Positions 1-9,169 of a stretch of DNA of 64,000 bases are shown one piece after another (positions within the stretch are counted from its first letter, which is position 1; each line of letters opens with the position of its first letter). The notes beneath the pieces are model-generated. The model was not told the origin of the DNA and did not search any database. It was given only the letters and a program-made list of their open reading frames with translations. This stretch comes from an uncultured Bacteroides sp. Its GTDB lineage: Bacteria > Bacteroidota > Bacteroidia > Bacteroidales > Bacteroidaceae. Where the stretch lies: positions 129,059 through 193,058 of the forward strand of contig CAJKXC010000001.1 of the NCBI GenBank assembly GCA_905203765.1. The letters are read 5' to 3'. Both the position numbers and the translations under genes were made by a program.

Positions 1-447
1 AAGCGGGAAGCGGACTTGAAAGAGTATTATAGTTCGATATTCAGTTCCTTTAAAGTAGAGAACGGTAACTGCATACACAAAGAAGACCAGGAGTTCCTGG
101 ACAAAGTAATAGAAGTCATAGACCGGAACATTGCCAACCCGGAGTTATCCGTAGAGTTGCTAAGCAGCGATTTAGGTTACAGTACCCGCCAATTCTACCG
201 GAAACTGAAATCAATCACCGAAAAGTCTCCTGCCGATATTATCAAAGAATACCGCCTGACGGCAGCAGAACGCCTGCTACTTACCAAGAACCTCACCGTC
301 GAAGAGATAATGGACAGGACAGGCTTCAACAATCGCGCTACCTTCTACAAGCTATTCTCCCAGCGTTTCGGCATGCCGCCGCGCCAATACAGGGAGCAAC
401 AGAAGGATAATGTAAAGAAGGAAAATGAAATGAGGGAAAAACATTAA
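1..447 (+). CDS. C-terminal fragment of AraC-type transcription regulator (probably hybrid two-component protein)
   Basis: The reading frame is open from the first base of the window, so this is the 3' end of a longer gene; 148 residues are visible. They contain a full AraC-type helix-turn-helix domain, with a first helix-turn-helix around LSSDLGYSTRQFYRKLK and a second around EEIMDRTGFNNRATFYKLFSQ, ending in the typical FGMPPRQYRE segment and a charged tail. In Bacteroides such a domain often forms the C-terminus of hybrid two-component systems that control polysaccharide or other nutrient loci. The linker before the domain (EDQEFLDKVIEVIDRNI) fits that architecture, but the sensor half is outside the window. 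The stop codon overlaps the end of the convergent dinD-like gene by four bases. Confidence 0.85.
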   Translation, partial: KREADLKEYYSSIFSSFKVENGNCIHKEDQEFLDKVIEVIDRNIANPELSVELLSSDLGYSTRQFYRKLKSITEKSPADIIKEYRLTAAERLLLTKNLTVEEIMDRTGFNNRATFYKLFSQRFGMPPRQYREQQKDNVKKENEMREKH

Positions 448-1307
448 TGTTCTTCCCTCATCCTATAGAAATTTAAGTTAGAATTTATTTCTTTCAATAC
501 TTTCTTTTCCGTTCCATCTAATTTGCGTTGTACCTTCTTTACATCTTCAGCAGGTGGCAAATTCTCAGGTACAATGCCTCTTTGCAGCAACATATTCCGG
601 ACAGCTTCATTATTATCAACGTGCTCCCTACCTATAGGATTAACTCCTTTCAGATCTTTTGTCTGTACATTTACACTGGTCATCTCTGCCGCTAAATCTT
701 TTGCTTTAATACTGATAGTAGGCAGAAAATCGGCAACAGGACGGGCATCGGGAATTCCCATTTTATGTTTCAACTGCTGGGTGCTTAAATGGAATAAAGC
801 TTGGTCACCCTTAGAACGTATCAGGGCAAAACCTTTACTATCTACTCCTCTCTCATAAATTACTCCAGATAATTGCTTTTCCGTCTGACTAAGTTTCTCG
901 CGGGCTTTTACACGTTCATATTCCAGCAAACGCTGTTCAATTAGCTCTGCCCTGCGGGTTTGTACCGCAAAATAGTTTTGGGCAAAAGCAATCTGCTCCT
1001 TACGGCTGTCTCCATTCTGAGCTATAAGATAACAGGCATAGCGGGTGAGCATCATGTCATCGATATCTTTTTCCGCACCTTTAGGCATCATTATCGTTTT
1101 CCTGACGTCAGGAAAATGATCGAGAACATGTTCTGAGGCATGTTCGCATGCTTCTTTAGCTTTATCAATCACTTTGACGAAGTTCTCCCACTTAGAATAT
1201 CCCAACAATATCTGCAAATCTCTTGCACTCCAGCATTCTACACCTTCATAATCGGAAGCGGCCTCTTCAAACTGGCGGAATAAGGCTAAAATTTCATTTC
1301 CCTTCAT
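444..1307 (-). CDS. dinD: DinD-like DNA-damage-inducible protein D
   Basis: The protein has 287 residues, near the usual length for DinD. The N-terminal part (WSARDLQILLGYSKWENF, then residues of the type MLTRYACYLIAQNGD and QIAFAQNYFAVQTRR) matches the BRO-N/phage-antirepressor-like fold found in DinD. The C-terminal half carries the family segment around GREHVDNNEAVRNMLLQRGI. In E. coli DinD is SOS-induced and modulates RecA; a RecA role here is family knowledge, not something visible in the sequence. The gene starts 23 bases after the end of mutS on the same strand, so the two are probably co-transcribed. I see no separate promoter in that gap. Confidence 0.85.
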   Translation of the reverse strand: MKGNEILALFRQFEEAASDYEGVECWSARDLQILLGYSKWENFVKVIDKAKEACEHASEHVLDHFPDVRKTIMMPKGAEKDIDDMMLTRYACYLIAQNGDSRKEQIAFAQNYFAVQTRRAELIEQRLLEYERVKAREKLSQTEKQLSGVIYERGVDSKGFALIRSKGDQALFHLSTQQLKHKMGIPDARPVADFLPTISIKAKDLAAEMTSVNVQTKDLKGVNPIGREHVDNNEAVRNMLLQRGIVPENLPPAEDVKKVQRKLDGTEKKVLKEINSNLNFYRMREEH

Positions 1308-1330
1308 TATTTTATAATAGTTTGGTCTGC

Positions 1331-3946
1331 TTATTTCCCTTTCACAATCCTCTTTATATCACTCAGCTTATTCAGCGCCTCCAGCGGTGTCAGGTTGTTC
1401 ACATCCAGGTTGAGTATTTCGTCGCGTATCTGGCATAGTACCGGGTCATCGAGCTGGAAGAAACTGAGTTGCATACCGCCGCGTGTCTCCCCTACCTCTG
1501 CCATCGGCTTACTGGATATTCCTTGCTGGCGGTTGTCTGTTTCCAGTTGCTTCAATATGTCGTTGGCGCGCTTCACAATGCTTTTCGGCATACCTGCCAT
1601 CTTTGCCACGTGGATACCGAAAGAGTGCTCACTGCCACCACGTTCCAGCTTGCGCAGGAAGATGACTTTATTATCGACTTCCTTCACGGATACGTTGTAG
1701 TTCTTGATGCGTTTGAAGGATTTCTCCATCTCGTTCAACTCATGGTAGTGGGTGGCAAACAGGGTACGCGCCTTTGCCCGGGGATGCTCGTGGATATGCT
1801 CTACAATAGCCCAGGCAATGGAAATACCGTCGTAAGTGGAAGTACCACGCCCCAACTCATCAAACAGCACAAGGCTACGCGGAGACAAGTTATTCAGGAT
1901 ATCCGCCGCCTCGTTCATCTCTACCATAAACGTAGATTCGCCGACGGAGATATTGTCGCTGGCACCTACACGAGTAAATATCTTGTCTACCAAACCGATG
2001 TGCGCACTCTCGGCAGGCACAAAGCTGCCGATTTGAGCCAGCAGTGTAATCAGTGCCGTCTGACGCAGCAGTGCGGATTTACCTGCCATGTTGGGACCGG
2101 TAATGATAATAATCTGCTGCGTATTGCTATCCAGCATCACATCATTGGCTATGTACTTCTCGCCTATCGGAAGTTGTTTCTCAATCACCGGGTGGCGTCC
2201 CTGATGGATTTCCAGCACATCGTCGTCGGCAATGACAGGACGGATATAGTTATTCTCGCGGGCAGCAGTGGCAAAGGAGAGCAAGCAGTCCAATCGTGCT
2301 ATCTGGTTGGCATTAATCTGGATGGCAGGGATAAACTCGCTCAAAGCCTGCACCAACTCGGCATATAGCTGTGTTTCCAGTATTAATATCTTATCTTCCG
2401 CACCGAGTATCTTCTCCTCATATTCTTTCAGTTCCTGCGTAATGTAGCGCTCGGCATTGGCCAACGTCTGCTTGCGTATCCATTCGGGCGGCACCCTGTC
2501 CTTATGCGCATTGCGTACCTCGATGTAGTAACCGAAAACATTGTTATAGCCTATCTTCAAACTGGGGATTTCCGTCTGTTCACTCTCTCGTTGCTGTATC
2601 TGCAAGAGATAATCCTTACCGGAATAGGCTATCTGACGCAATTCGTCCAGTTCGGCACTGACACCGGACTTGATGACTCCCCCTTTATTAATCAGCAACG
2701 GCGGGTCGTTATCAATCTCCCGGTCGATACGCTCACGGATGGACTGGCAAATATTCAGTTGTTCGCCGATATGGTTCAAGCTTGCATTATCAGCTTCCAT
2801 ACAGGCCTCTTTGATGGGCGCTATGGCTTGCAGGGCAACCTTTAATGCCACCACCTCACGGGGAGAAACACGGCCTACGGCAACCTTGGAGATAATACGT
2901 TCCAAGTCGCCTATCAGGTGCAGCTGTTCTTCTATCAGTTCTTTAAAGTCCGGTTGGCGGAAGAAATACTCCACTACATTCAGGCGCTCGTTGATGGGCT
3001 GCACATCCTTCAACGGGAATACCAGCCAGCGCTTCAGCAGACGGGCACCCATCGGGCTGATGGTCTTGTCTATCACATTCAGCAGACTGCTGCCACCATC
3101 GTTCATGCTGCCCATCAGCTCCAGGCTGCGCACCGTGAACTTGTCCAGGCGAACGTATTTATCTTCTTCGATACGAGCCAGCGAGGTGATATGCCCTATC
3201 TGCGTGTGCTGCGTCATAATGAGGTATTGCAGGATAGCCCCCGAAGCAATAATACCGTTCCTGAGATGCTCCACACCAAAGCCTTTCAGGTTCTTCACCT
3301 CAAAGTGCTTCAGCAGTTTCTCGCGGGCAGTGGTTTCCGTAAACACCCAGTCGTCCAACTCGAAAGTGAAGAACTTGCTTCCGAAGTTCCCTTCGAACAT
3401 ACCCCGCTTTCCACGCTCAAAAAGTACCTCTTTCGGGGCAAAGTTGTTCAACAACTTGTCTACATAATCAAAGGGTCCTTCGGCGGTAAGGAATTCTCCC
3501 GTAGATATATCCAGGAAAGCCACACCGCAAGCCCCTTTGCCGAAGTGGACGGCAGCCAGGAAGTTATTCTCCCGGTAGTTCAGTATATTGTCATTGATGG
3601 ATACGCCCGGCGTTACCAACTCCGTGATGCCCCGCTTTACCAGCTTCTTCGTCAGTTTCGGGTCTTCCAACTGGTCGCAGATAGCCACACGCTTGCCTGC
3701 CCGTATCAGCTTGGGCAGATATGTATCGAGTGCATGATGTGGGAAACCCGCCATCTCGACAGTTTTTCCCTTTCCATTGGCACGTTTGGTCAGAGTGATT
3801 CCCAGGATTTCTGCTGCAACCACAGCATCGGTAGAATAAGTTTCGTAGAAGTCGCCGCAACGAAACAGCATGACAGCGTCCGGATGCTTTGCCTTTAAAT
3901 CAAGGAACTGCTTCATCATCGGGGTGAGGACAATATCTTCGTTCAC
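1331..3946 (-). CDS. mutS: DNA mismatch repair protein MutS
   Basis: This 871-residue protein is full length for MutS. The N-terminus contains the mismatch-binding domain with the characteristic GDFYETY segment near residue 32 (Phe-x-Glu type). The core and clamp follow, and the C-terminal ATPase carries a Walker A motif GPNMAGKS near residue 617, DELGRGTSTYDG (Walker B and signature) and ATHYHEL. MutS recognises mismatches and small loops and recruits MutL. A Bacteroides-type -7 element (TATCTTTG on the minus strand, 3991-3998) lies about 45 bases before the ATG. The dinD-like gene follows closely, which may link mismatch repair and damage response in one transcript. Confidence 0.98.
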   Translation of the reverse strand: MNEDIVLTPMMKQFLDLKAKHPDAVMLFRCGDFYETYSTDAVVAAEILGITLTKRANGKGKTVEMAGFPHHALDTYLPKLIRAGKRVAICDQLEDPKLTKKLVKRGITELVTPGVSINDNILNYRENNFLAAVHFGKGACGVAFLDISTGEFLTAEGPFDYVDKLLNNFAPKEVLFERGKRGMFEGNFGSKFFTFELDDWVFTETTAREKLLKHFEVKNLKGFGVEHLRNGIIASGAILQYLIMTQHTQIGHITSLARIEEDKYVRLDKFTVRSLELMGSMNDGGSSLLNVIDKTISPMGARLLKRWLVFPLKDVQPINERLNVVEYFFRQPDFKELIEEQLHLIGDLERIISKVAVGRVSPREVVALKVALQAIAPIKEACMEADNASLNHIGEQLNICQSIRERIDREIDNDPPLLINKGGVIKSGVSAELDELRQIAYSGKDYLLQIQQRESEQTEIPSLKIGYNNVFGYYIEVRNAHKDRVPPEWIRKQTLANAERYITQELKEYEEKILGAEDKILILETQLYAELVQALSEFIPAIQINANQIARLDCLLSFATAARENNYIRPVIADDDVLEIHQGRHPVIEKQLPIGEKYIANDVMLDSNTQQIIIITGPNMAGKSALLRQTALITLLAQIGSFVPAESAHIGLVDKIFTRVGASDNISVGESTFMVEMNEAADILNNLSPRSLVLFDELGRGTSTYDGISIAWAIVEHIHEHPRAKARTLFATHYHELNEMEKSFKRIKNYNVSVKEVDNKVIFLRKLERGGSEHSFGIHVAKMAGMPKSIVKRANDILKQLETDNRQQGISSKPMAEVGETRGGMQLSFFQLDDPVLCQIRDEILNLDVNNLTPLEALNKLSDIKRIVKGK

Positions 3947-3990
3947 AGTGGTATCTCTTTTAGAGTTAGTACATTAATTTATTAATGACA

Positions 3991-3998
3991 CAAAGATA
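3991..3998 (-). promoter_or_regulatory. Bacteroides -7 promoter element for mutS
   Basis: On the minus strand this reads TATCTTTG, an exact match to the Bacteroides -7 consensus TAnnTTTG. It sits 45 bases upstream of the mutS start codon. No convincing -33 TTTG is visible. Confidence 0.65.
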
Positions 3999-4108
3999 AG
4001 CCTTTTTTAGAAAACAGATGCGGAGAGGCTCCAAATACTTAGTAAGCCTTAACAAAGCCAGTGCTTTTACTAAAACATGTTATAAAACACACTTATTTAT
4101 TTGTTTTA

Positions 4109-4139
4109 TTTGGAGATTTCCCGAAAGTCCGTACCTTTG
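4109..4139 (+). promoter_or_regulatory. Canonical Bacteroides promoter driving a short transcript
   Basis: TTTG at 4109-4112 is followed, after exactly 19 bases, by TACCTTTG at 4132-4139. This is a textbook -33/-7 pair. No coding gene follows on the plus strand; the next feature is an intrinsic terminator at 4183-4207, so the promoter appears to drive a small RNA. Confidence 0.7.
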
Positions 4140-4145
4140 CAATGT

Positions 4146-4207
4146 GTTTTTCATAGTATTAGATTTAAGGTTAACAAAGGTTGGAGTACAGCGGTACTCC
4201 TTTTTTT
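4146..4207 (+). ncRNA. Candidate small RNA (about 60 nt)
   Basis: The interval is bounded by a canonical promoter upstream and a strong hairpin-plus-T-run terminator downstream, and contains no credible open reading frame. The predicted transcript is about 60 nucleotides: an A/U-rich 5' part followed by the terminator stem. The start is inferred from the usual distance of about seven bases after the -7 element. It lies in the mutS/BatD-like intergenic region and could be a free-standing sRNA or an attenuated leader whose gene has been lost. I do not recognise an established RNA family. Confidence 0.45.
4183..4207 (+). terminator. Rho-independent terminator
   Basis: A perfect 7-bp stem, GGAGTAC (4183-4189) with GTACTCC (4194-4200), has a 4-base loop and is followed by seven T residues. 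Only the plus strand has the T-run, so it terminates the short plus-strand transcript rather than the minus-strand BatD-like gene that ends at 4212. Confidence 0.8.
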
Positions 4208-4211
4208 ATGT

Positions 4212-5549
4212 CTATACCCTACCTTCCGCCTCGGCAATAGCCTTCTTCAGCAAACGGATGTTCTTCTTCGTCCGCCCGAAAGAGGTTATGGAAGCCCGCT
4301 GGTTCAGATCGCAAATACTATTAATCCAAACCTGCCCTTTATCGAATACAACAAATATCTGCTCACCCCAACTGCCACTGAAGAAACCGGGAGAGGTATG
4401 GCCTACAAAGCAATCGTCTCCGGCATGTTCATAGCTCCACTCATGCCGTGCGCCCACCTTCTGTATCACCTCATAAAGCTCATCGATAGTAAGCTTCGTT
4501 TTTACTTTTTCAAAGAATAGCTTCCGGTATTGCATACGGGCAAAAAGAATACACAATAATACAGGAACACCAAGCATTCCGGCAACAAAGGAGAAGGTAT
4601 AAAAAGGTGGCGTACGTAGAAAGTAGTCGTATATCGTACAGCAAACAAAAGTGAAAGGAAGGATAAACGCAAAGACAGACAATCCGTAATGCGTCAGCGC
4701 GTTGCCAACGGACAAATTCAGCCTTCCGGTAGCCATTACAAACTCGGCTAACCCATGCTTGCCTTCTCTATGGAAAAGCAGCCAGAAACGGATAATCACC
4801 CCTATGCCCAGGAAAAAGAAGATAAAGCCCCAAAGGTAGTCTACCCTTTCCACATTAAACCGATAAACCTTCAAGGGGTATTCCTTTCCACCGAAAGTCA
4901 AGTCCAACGGTACAAGGATATAATTCCCCGGATGGGTAGCTTTCATCTTGTAGACATAGCGATATTCCCCTGCGCCATTGTGGGAAGTAGAGCTACCCGA
5001 AAAAGAGACCTGTTCGATATCCGGATGATGGAACGTAGGTACGCTTGCATCGGGCTTACGGTTACAAGTCAGAATTACTTCAAACTCTTGTCCCACTTTA
5101 GGAGTCTCAGGATTCACGGTCAGCGTACAAACTACGCCTTCCGATGATTCGGCAGGAAGCACGCGAACCACCATAGGATCACACGTATAAGTGTTCCCTT
5201 CGATTACGGCCGTAATAGCCGGTAAAGAAAAAGTTCCCGGCTTTAAAAAGCGTATAGCATAATAAACGCCCTGCAATGATACAACTTCCGACACCCCATT
5301 TATTGTCTCAACTCTTGAAGAAGTCATCGGGTGAGGCCCTGATATTCTTTCCACCTCTTCCGTATTCCATACAGGCAAGGTATGTTTTTCTATCTGCCGG
5401 TTACTCAGATAGCCTAGTTGCACCTCTCTACCGACGCGTATCTGCTGAAAAGCGGTATCTACTTCACTGAAGAAGGAAACCTTGTCCTGTGCAAATCCCT
5501 CCACCATGCACAGACAGCAGAGAAACAGCAAATAAAAAGTCTTATTCAT
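4212..5549 (-). CDS. BatD-like exported membrane protein
   Basis: The 445-residue protein has a cleavable signal peptide (hydrophobic LLFLCCLCMVEGFAQ at the N-terminus). An extracytoplasmic region follows, with two Ig-like beta segments (around VSFFSEVDTAFQQIRVGRE and TLTVNPETPKVGQEFEVILTC) typical of the BatD family. Three or so transmembrane segments lie between about residues 235 and 345, ahead of a cytoplasmic C-terminal domain. BatD proteins belong to the Bat (Bacteroides aerotolerance) family, but no batA/B/C/E genes are adjacent, so a specific role in oxygen tolerance is uncertain. Twelve bases separate it from the upstream SUFU-domain gene, suggesting one transcript. Confidence 0.65.
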   Translation of the reverse strand: MNKTFYLLFLCCLCMVEGFAQDKVSFFSEVDTAFQQIRVGREVQLGYLSNRQIEKHTLPVWNTEEVERISGPHPMTSSRVETINGVSEVVSLQGVYYAIRFLKPGTFSLPAITAVIEGNTYTCDPMVVRVLPAESSEGVVCTLTVNPETPKVGQEFEVILTCNRKPDASVPTFHHPDIEQVSFSGSSTSHNGAGEYRYVYKMKATHPGNYILVPLDLTFGGKEYPLKVYRFNVERVDYLWGFIFFFLGIGVIIRFWLLFHREGKHGLAEFVMATGRLNLSVGNALTHYGLSVFAFILPFTFVCCTIYDYFLRTPPFYTFSFVAGMLGVPVLLCILFARMQYRKLFFEKVKTKLTIDELYEVIQKVGARHEWSYEHAGDDCFVGHTSPGFFSGSWGEQIFVVFDKGQVWINSICDLNQRASITSFGRTKKNIRLLKKAIAEAEGRV

Positions 5550-5561
5550 TACAAACTGTCT

Positions 5562-7469
5562 TTAATCTGCACACACGTTTTTACGGTTGATGTCCACCAC
5601 TATACCCACTTCATCCATCCTGTCCAGCAAGACTTCCGCTCCATGTTCAAGTTTGAAGTTCATCTCTTCTTCATACAATGGAATCATCTGGTAGAAATTC
5701 ACTTCTTCTCCATTGGGCAACTGGCATACGGAAGCGCCTTCCTCCACATCTTCCGGGTTAATCAGCAATACACACGATAACTTTGTATTATCGGCAAACG
5801 GACCGCCATTAGGCACTGTATGCCCCCAGCCCAGCCATGTGTCTTGTTCTATCGGCAGGCGGGCAAGTATCTTCAGCCAACGCAGCGGCCAGTAGTTCTC
5901 TTCGCCCTGTCCATATATATCCCAGTCGGCAGGCAGGCAGACCATAACTTCCGCCCGTTCCAGCTTATACTCGCTCAGTTCTTCGGGTACATTCATGCGA
6001 CGGGCACCCATTCCGGTAGTAATCAATGTATAGTAATTCTTTTCCGGTGTCGGCTCAATGATATAGATGTCCACATGGATATCCGGTGACGCTATTTCAT
6101 GAAAAACATTGTCCGAATGCCCGAAGAACTTTTCAACATGGGTTTCCAAAGCATCCAGTTCTTCTTCCTCATACATTTCCGGGTTATACTCTTCGGAATC
6201 TTCCTGGATGTCTGTGGCTTCCTGTGCTTCACCATCAGCATTTTTATCTTCTATCGAGGCAGTCAGATGGCCGATAAAATCCGTACAGAAGCTTGTGGCT
6301 TCCTTCTCTCCCCCGCACGAAATGGTGAAGAGTGAAAACTGGCGTTCTGTGATGACCTGGCACTGATATACGTATTCATCACCTCCCTCTTCGTCACCAC
6401 CGAGATCGTAAAGCCGGCATTGACCGTTCATAAAGGAGATTTCTTTGACTAATACGTTCTCATCGTCTTCCATATAATTCACTTCGTCCTCGGGGACGGA
6501 AAAAGCCGAGATACGCACTACGTGCCAGGCTTCCTCCGCATCATCATAGTAGCCGCGGGAGTCTTCTTCTTCGAAATAAAGGAAACTGCCGGGAAGTGCA
6601 AAGCTCAGATTTCCCAAACGATAAATCACTTTGTCCTTACGGTATCCGATAGGATAATCGCACACAAGATCGGGAAGCGCAGAGATGTCCACCGGCTCTT
6701 TATCTGCCAGCCTGCAAAGCAGCAAATAATCTTCCTTCGGGAAAGGAAGGGAAGCATCCATACTTGCTGCCTTTTCCAGATTCTCAATGATGAAAGCGTT
6801 GATTTCTTCCTCATCCTCACTGCGTGAAGACGGCATAAAGTAACAATCTTCCCACAAAGCGCCCAGCGCCGAATTGCGATAGAACAGCGCGTCACGCTCC
6901 TCGTCGTTCCACATAAAGAATTCTTTTGCCAACGGCTCGATACCTTCTTCGTTTGCCCGTTCCAGGAAACGTTTCAGATGAATGCGCCCGAAAGGGGAAA
7001 CGACGGTTCCTTCGACTTCCAAAGGCATATATTTATTATAATCCCAACAAATGGCAAGCATCTTGTAATCCTCTCCCATCCGCTCCTGGCAGAGTTCCAT
7101 AATATTCAGCAACCAATTATAGAAATGCTCGGAACGCATCCGTTCGAAGTCTCTGTGTCCGTAATATTCCGTGTCGTCGTCCACTTCAAAGGGAAAACCG
7201 TTCAGGTCTACCAATTCATCGACTATCTCTATGGCAGCCTTGTGAAAGCCTGCTCCTAACAGATTGGTTTGGCATTCGCACGATACGGCTATTTCATCTC
7301 CTGCCATTTCGTAATTGAAGAACATACTTCCTAAACGGCAGATAGTCAATTCCGAACTATCTTCTTCGTGGTTGACAGCGGCACAGTTCCTACCGGCAAT
7401 AACATTCAGTAACTTTCGGAAAGTAGAAACGCTTTTTGACTTTGTGGTCAATCTGAAACCTATACTCAT
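5562..7469 (-). CDS. Large acidic protein with C-terminal SUFU domain
   Basis: The protein has 635 residues, no signal peptide and many acidic stretches. Its C-terminal third matches the Suppressor-of-fused (SUFU) fold: YYTLITTGMGARRMNVP, then RAEVMVCLPADW, WPLRWLKILARLP and TWLGWGHTVPNGGPF, with a final SCVLLINPE segment. Bacterial SUFU proteins are known mainly as immunity proteins in polymorphic toxin systems (family knowledge). The N-terminal 430 residues are not recognised. Upstream lie another unknown protein and a MORN-repeat protein on the same strand with short gaps, which resembles an immunity-gene cluster. No toxin is visible in the window. Confidence 0.65.
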   Translation of the reverse strand: MSIGFRLTTKSKSVSTFRKLLNVIAGRNCAAVNHEEDSSELTICRLGSMFFNYEMAGDEIAVSCECQTNLLGAGFHKAAIEIVDELVDLNGFPFEVDDDTEYYGHRDFERMRSEHFYNWLLNIMELCQERMGEDYKMLAICWDYNKYMPLEVEGTVVSPFGRIHLKRFLERANEEGIEPLAKEFFMWNDEERDALFYRNSALGALWEDCYFMPSSRSEDEEEINAFIIENLEKAASMDASLPFPKEDYLLLCRLADKEPVDISALPDLVCDYPIGYRKDKVIYRLGNLSFALPGSFLYFEEEDSRGYYDDAEEAWHVVRISAFSVPEDEVNYMEDDENVLVKEISFMNGQCRLYDLGGDEEGGDEYVYQCQVITERQFSLFTISCGGEKEATSFCTDFIGHLTASIEDKNADGEAQEATDIQEDSEEYNPEMYEEEELDALETHVEKFFGHSDNVFHEIASPDIHVDIYIIEPTPEKNYYTLITTGMGARRMNVPEELSEYKLERAEVMVCLPADWDIYGQGEENYWPLRWLKILARLPIEQDTWLGWGHTVPNGGPFADNTKLSCVLLINPEDVEEGASVCQLPNGEEVNFYQMIPLYEEEMNFKLEHGAEVLLDRMDEVGIVVDINRKNVCAD

Positions 7470-7504
7470 AATGGGATATATTTACATGATTAATAGCTTT
7501 GGGG

Positions 7505-8632
7505 TTAATTCTCTTGCGTATCTTCCTCGCAATGGGACAGTCTGCACAAATTGCAATGCTGGCGGAAGTCGGAGAGATAGAAACGGTACTGGGGATATTC
7601 CTTCAAAAAAGGAATAACTTTCTCTTTAAATGCCGGTTCATCAAATAGCAACAGGTCTATATAGCAGGTTCCTTGTCCGATAGCACCTCCCAATAAAAGT
7701 CCCAACCCTTCCGGTTTAAGCAACTCCGCTTCCAAACGATCTTCCAATGCATAACGGAAATCCAGCACCTTTTTGCTGTCTCCCTCCTTTTCATTCTCAA
7801 ACGGAAAAGCAATGAATGCAGCCTGCGCACCGAATAAATTCAGATGGTCGAACAGTTCCGTAGAGTTCTGATAATACTGGGCTACCAAAGGCTCAAAGCA
7901 AGTACTTCCCGCCATGACATCATAGCGCAACTCTTCATTTTCTTCGGGCTGAAAACGATAGCCGGTGTAAACTTGCTGTGGATTATCGAATACTTTCTTG
8001 CCGTGGGCTTTCAAGGTGTCCGTTATGTATTCCCGAAGTTCGGGAAGGGTTATCATGCCATCGAGAGGAGCATCAGCACGGTTCACATCGCCGACATATT
8101 GATAGGAAAGTCCCTCGCCCAGCATGATTTCCATCATGATGTAATAAGCATTATAACTTTGGGCTTCGGGCAAAGAAGATAGTTGCTCTTCATAGAAAGA
8201 GATATCAAAGCTGTTGTTCTCTTCCTGGTAGGTAACGGCAATACGTACTTTGTCCATATCGACACGTGCACCATACATGCCGAACGAAAAACTTGTGTCT
8301 GTCCCTTGGTTGAAAGGGAAGAAATGCCATTTATCCTTAAACTGTTCAGGAATTCGGGATACAAGATAAGGATACAGGTAGAACAAATCCGTGTTACCTT
8401 CTACCGAGAAGGTGAATTCATAATCTCCACCCAAGTTGAAGTGCACCTCTTCGGATAAGAGATTGGTGCCTTCTGAAACAAACTCAACGATGCGGTCACT
8501 ATCACATTCACCGCGGTTCCGAACCATGCGCGAAAGTTCCGGTTCATTGGCAGTAAACCATTGCCAAAAATTGTCTACACGCTTTCTGAATGGCAACCTG
8601 GCATTATTTTGCTCTTTTAATATTTTATCCAT
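7505..8632 (-). CDS. Hypothetical protein upstream of SUFU-domain gene
   Basis: I chose the ATG at 8632, giving 375 residues beginning MDKILKEQNN; an upstream TTG extends the frame but has no support. The protein is soluble, acidic and lacks signal or membrane segments. Recognisable features are only compositional: aromatic-rich segments such as NFWQWFTANEPELSRMVRNRG near the N-terminus and CNLCRLSHCEED with a CxxC near the C-terminus. Its size, charge and position 35 bases before the SUFU gene suggest a joint function with that gene. I do not recognise a family and propose none. Confidence 0.7.
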   Translation of the reverse strand: MDKILKEQNNARLPFRKRVDNFWQWFTANEPELSRMVRNRGECDSDRIVEFVSEGTNLLSEEVHFNLGGDYEFTFSVEGNTDLFYLYPYLVSRIPEQFKDKWHFFPFNQGTDTSFSFGMYGARVDMDKVRIAVTYQEENNSFDISFYEEQLSSLPEAQSYNAYYIMMEIMLGEGLSYQYVGDVNRADAPLDGMITLPELREYITDTLKAHGKKVFDNPQQVYTGYRFQPEENEELRYDVMAGSTCFEPLVAQYYQNSTELFDHLNLFGAQAAFIAFPFENEKEGDSKKVLDFRYALEDRLEAELLKPEGLGLLLGGAIGQGTCYIDLLLFDEPAFKEKVIPFLKEYPQYRFYLSDFRQHCNLCRLSHCEEDTQEN

Positions 8633-8720
8633 AATTATATAATTATATGATGGCACATACGGGTAATTCAAGTCTCCAAATGTAAGGTTTTTCTATTTAA
8701 CGACATACATTTAAGGGAGA

Positions 8721-9143
8721 TCATTTGGTTTCTTCCCACTCTTTTTCCAGTTTGCCGTCTATATCATACTGTTTCCAGCGACCAATACGCCTTCCATTAC
8801 GGTACTCCCCGACTTCACGCACATGGTTGTTTTTTACGTAGCGGGCTTCGAACGGCCCGCTACGGCGTCCATTTACATAAGTAGATATTTCCCAGAAATC
8901 GTAACGGTTGCTGACAATCAGACGGCGCTCTTTCCCATGAAGACGGTCATATTGATAGGCTGCTTCATAAGCCATTTCTCCATTCTCCGGGTTATGCTCA
9001 CGGTAGAGTCCGTCCTTACGGTCGGCTTTCATATAGAATTCCTTTTTGCGAGTACCCGAATCGGAATCAAAGGTTACACACAAGCCTTCTTGGAATGTGT
9101 GGCTGGCCGAAAGTAAATATCGATGAATAATCACTACGCCCAT
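8721..9143 (-). CDS. MORN/YwqK-type repeat protein
   Basis: The 140-residue protein consists largely of MORN_2-like units: repeats of the type YREHNPENGEMAYEAAYQYD, YVNGRRSGPFEARYVKN, VGEYRNGRRIGRWKQYD and DGKLEKEWEE. Proteins with this architecture are annotated as YwqK-family antitoxins or as variants associated with toxin immunity; the actual function is uncertain. There is no signal peptide. It sits directly upstream of the two unknown/SUFU genes on the same strand, strengthening the idea of an immunity-like cluster. The start is an ATG with no upstream competitor. Confidence 0.6.
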   Translation of the reverse strand: MGVVIIHRYLLSASHTFQEGLCVTFDSDSGTRKKEFYMKADRKDGLYREHNPENGEMAYEAAYQYDRLHGKERRLIVSNRYDFWEISTYVNGRRSGPFEARYVKNNHVREVGEYRNGRRIGRWKQYDIDGKLEKEWEETK

Positions 9144-9169
9144 ATCGAGTGTGAACTATGTATTAAGCC

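Noticed and set aside
1469..2368. Plus-strand 299-codon frame opposite mutS
   Set aside because: It is antisense to conserved mutS motifs, including the ATPase site.
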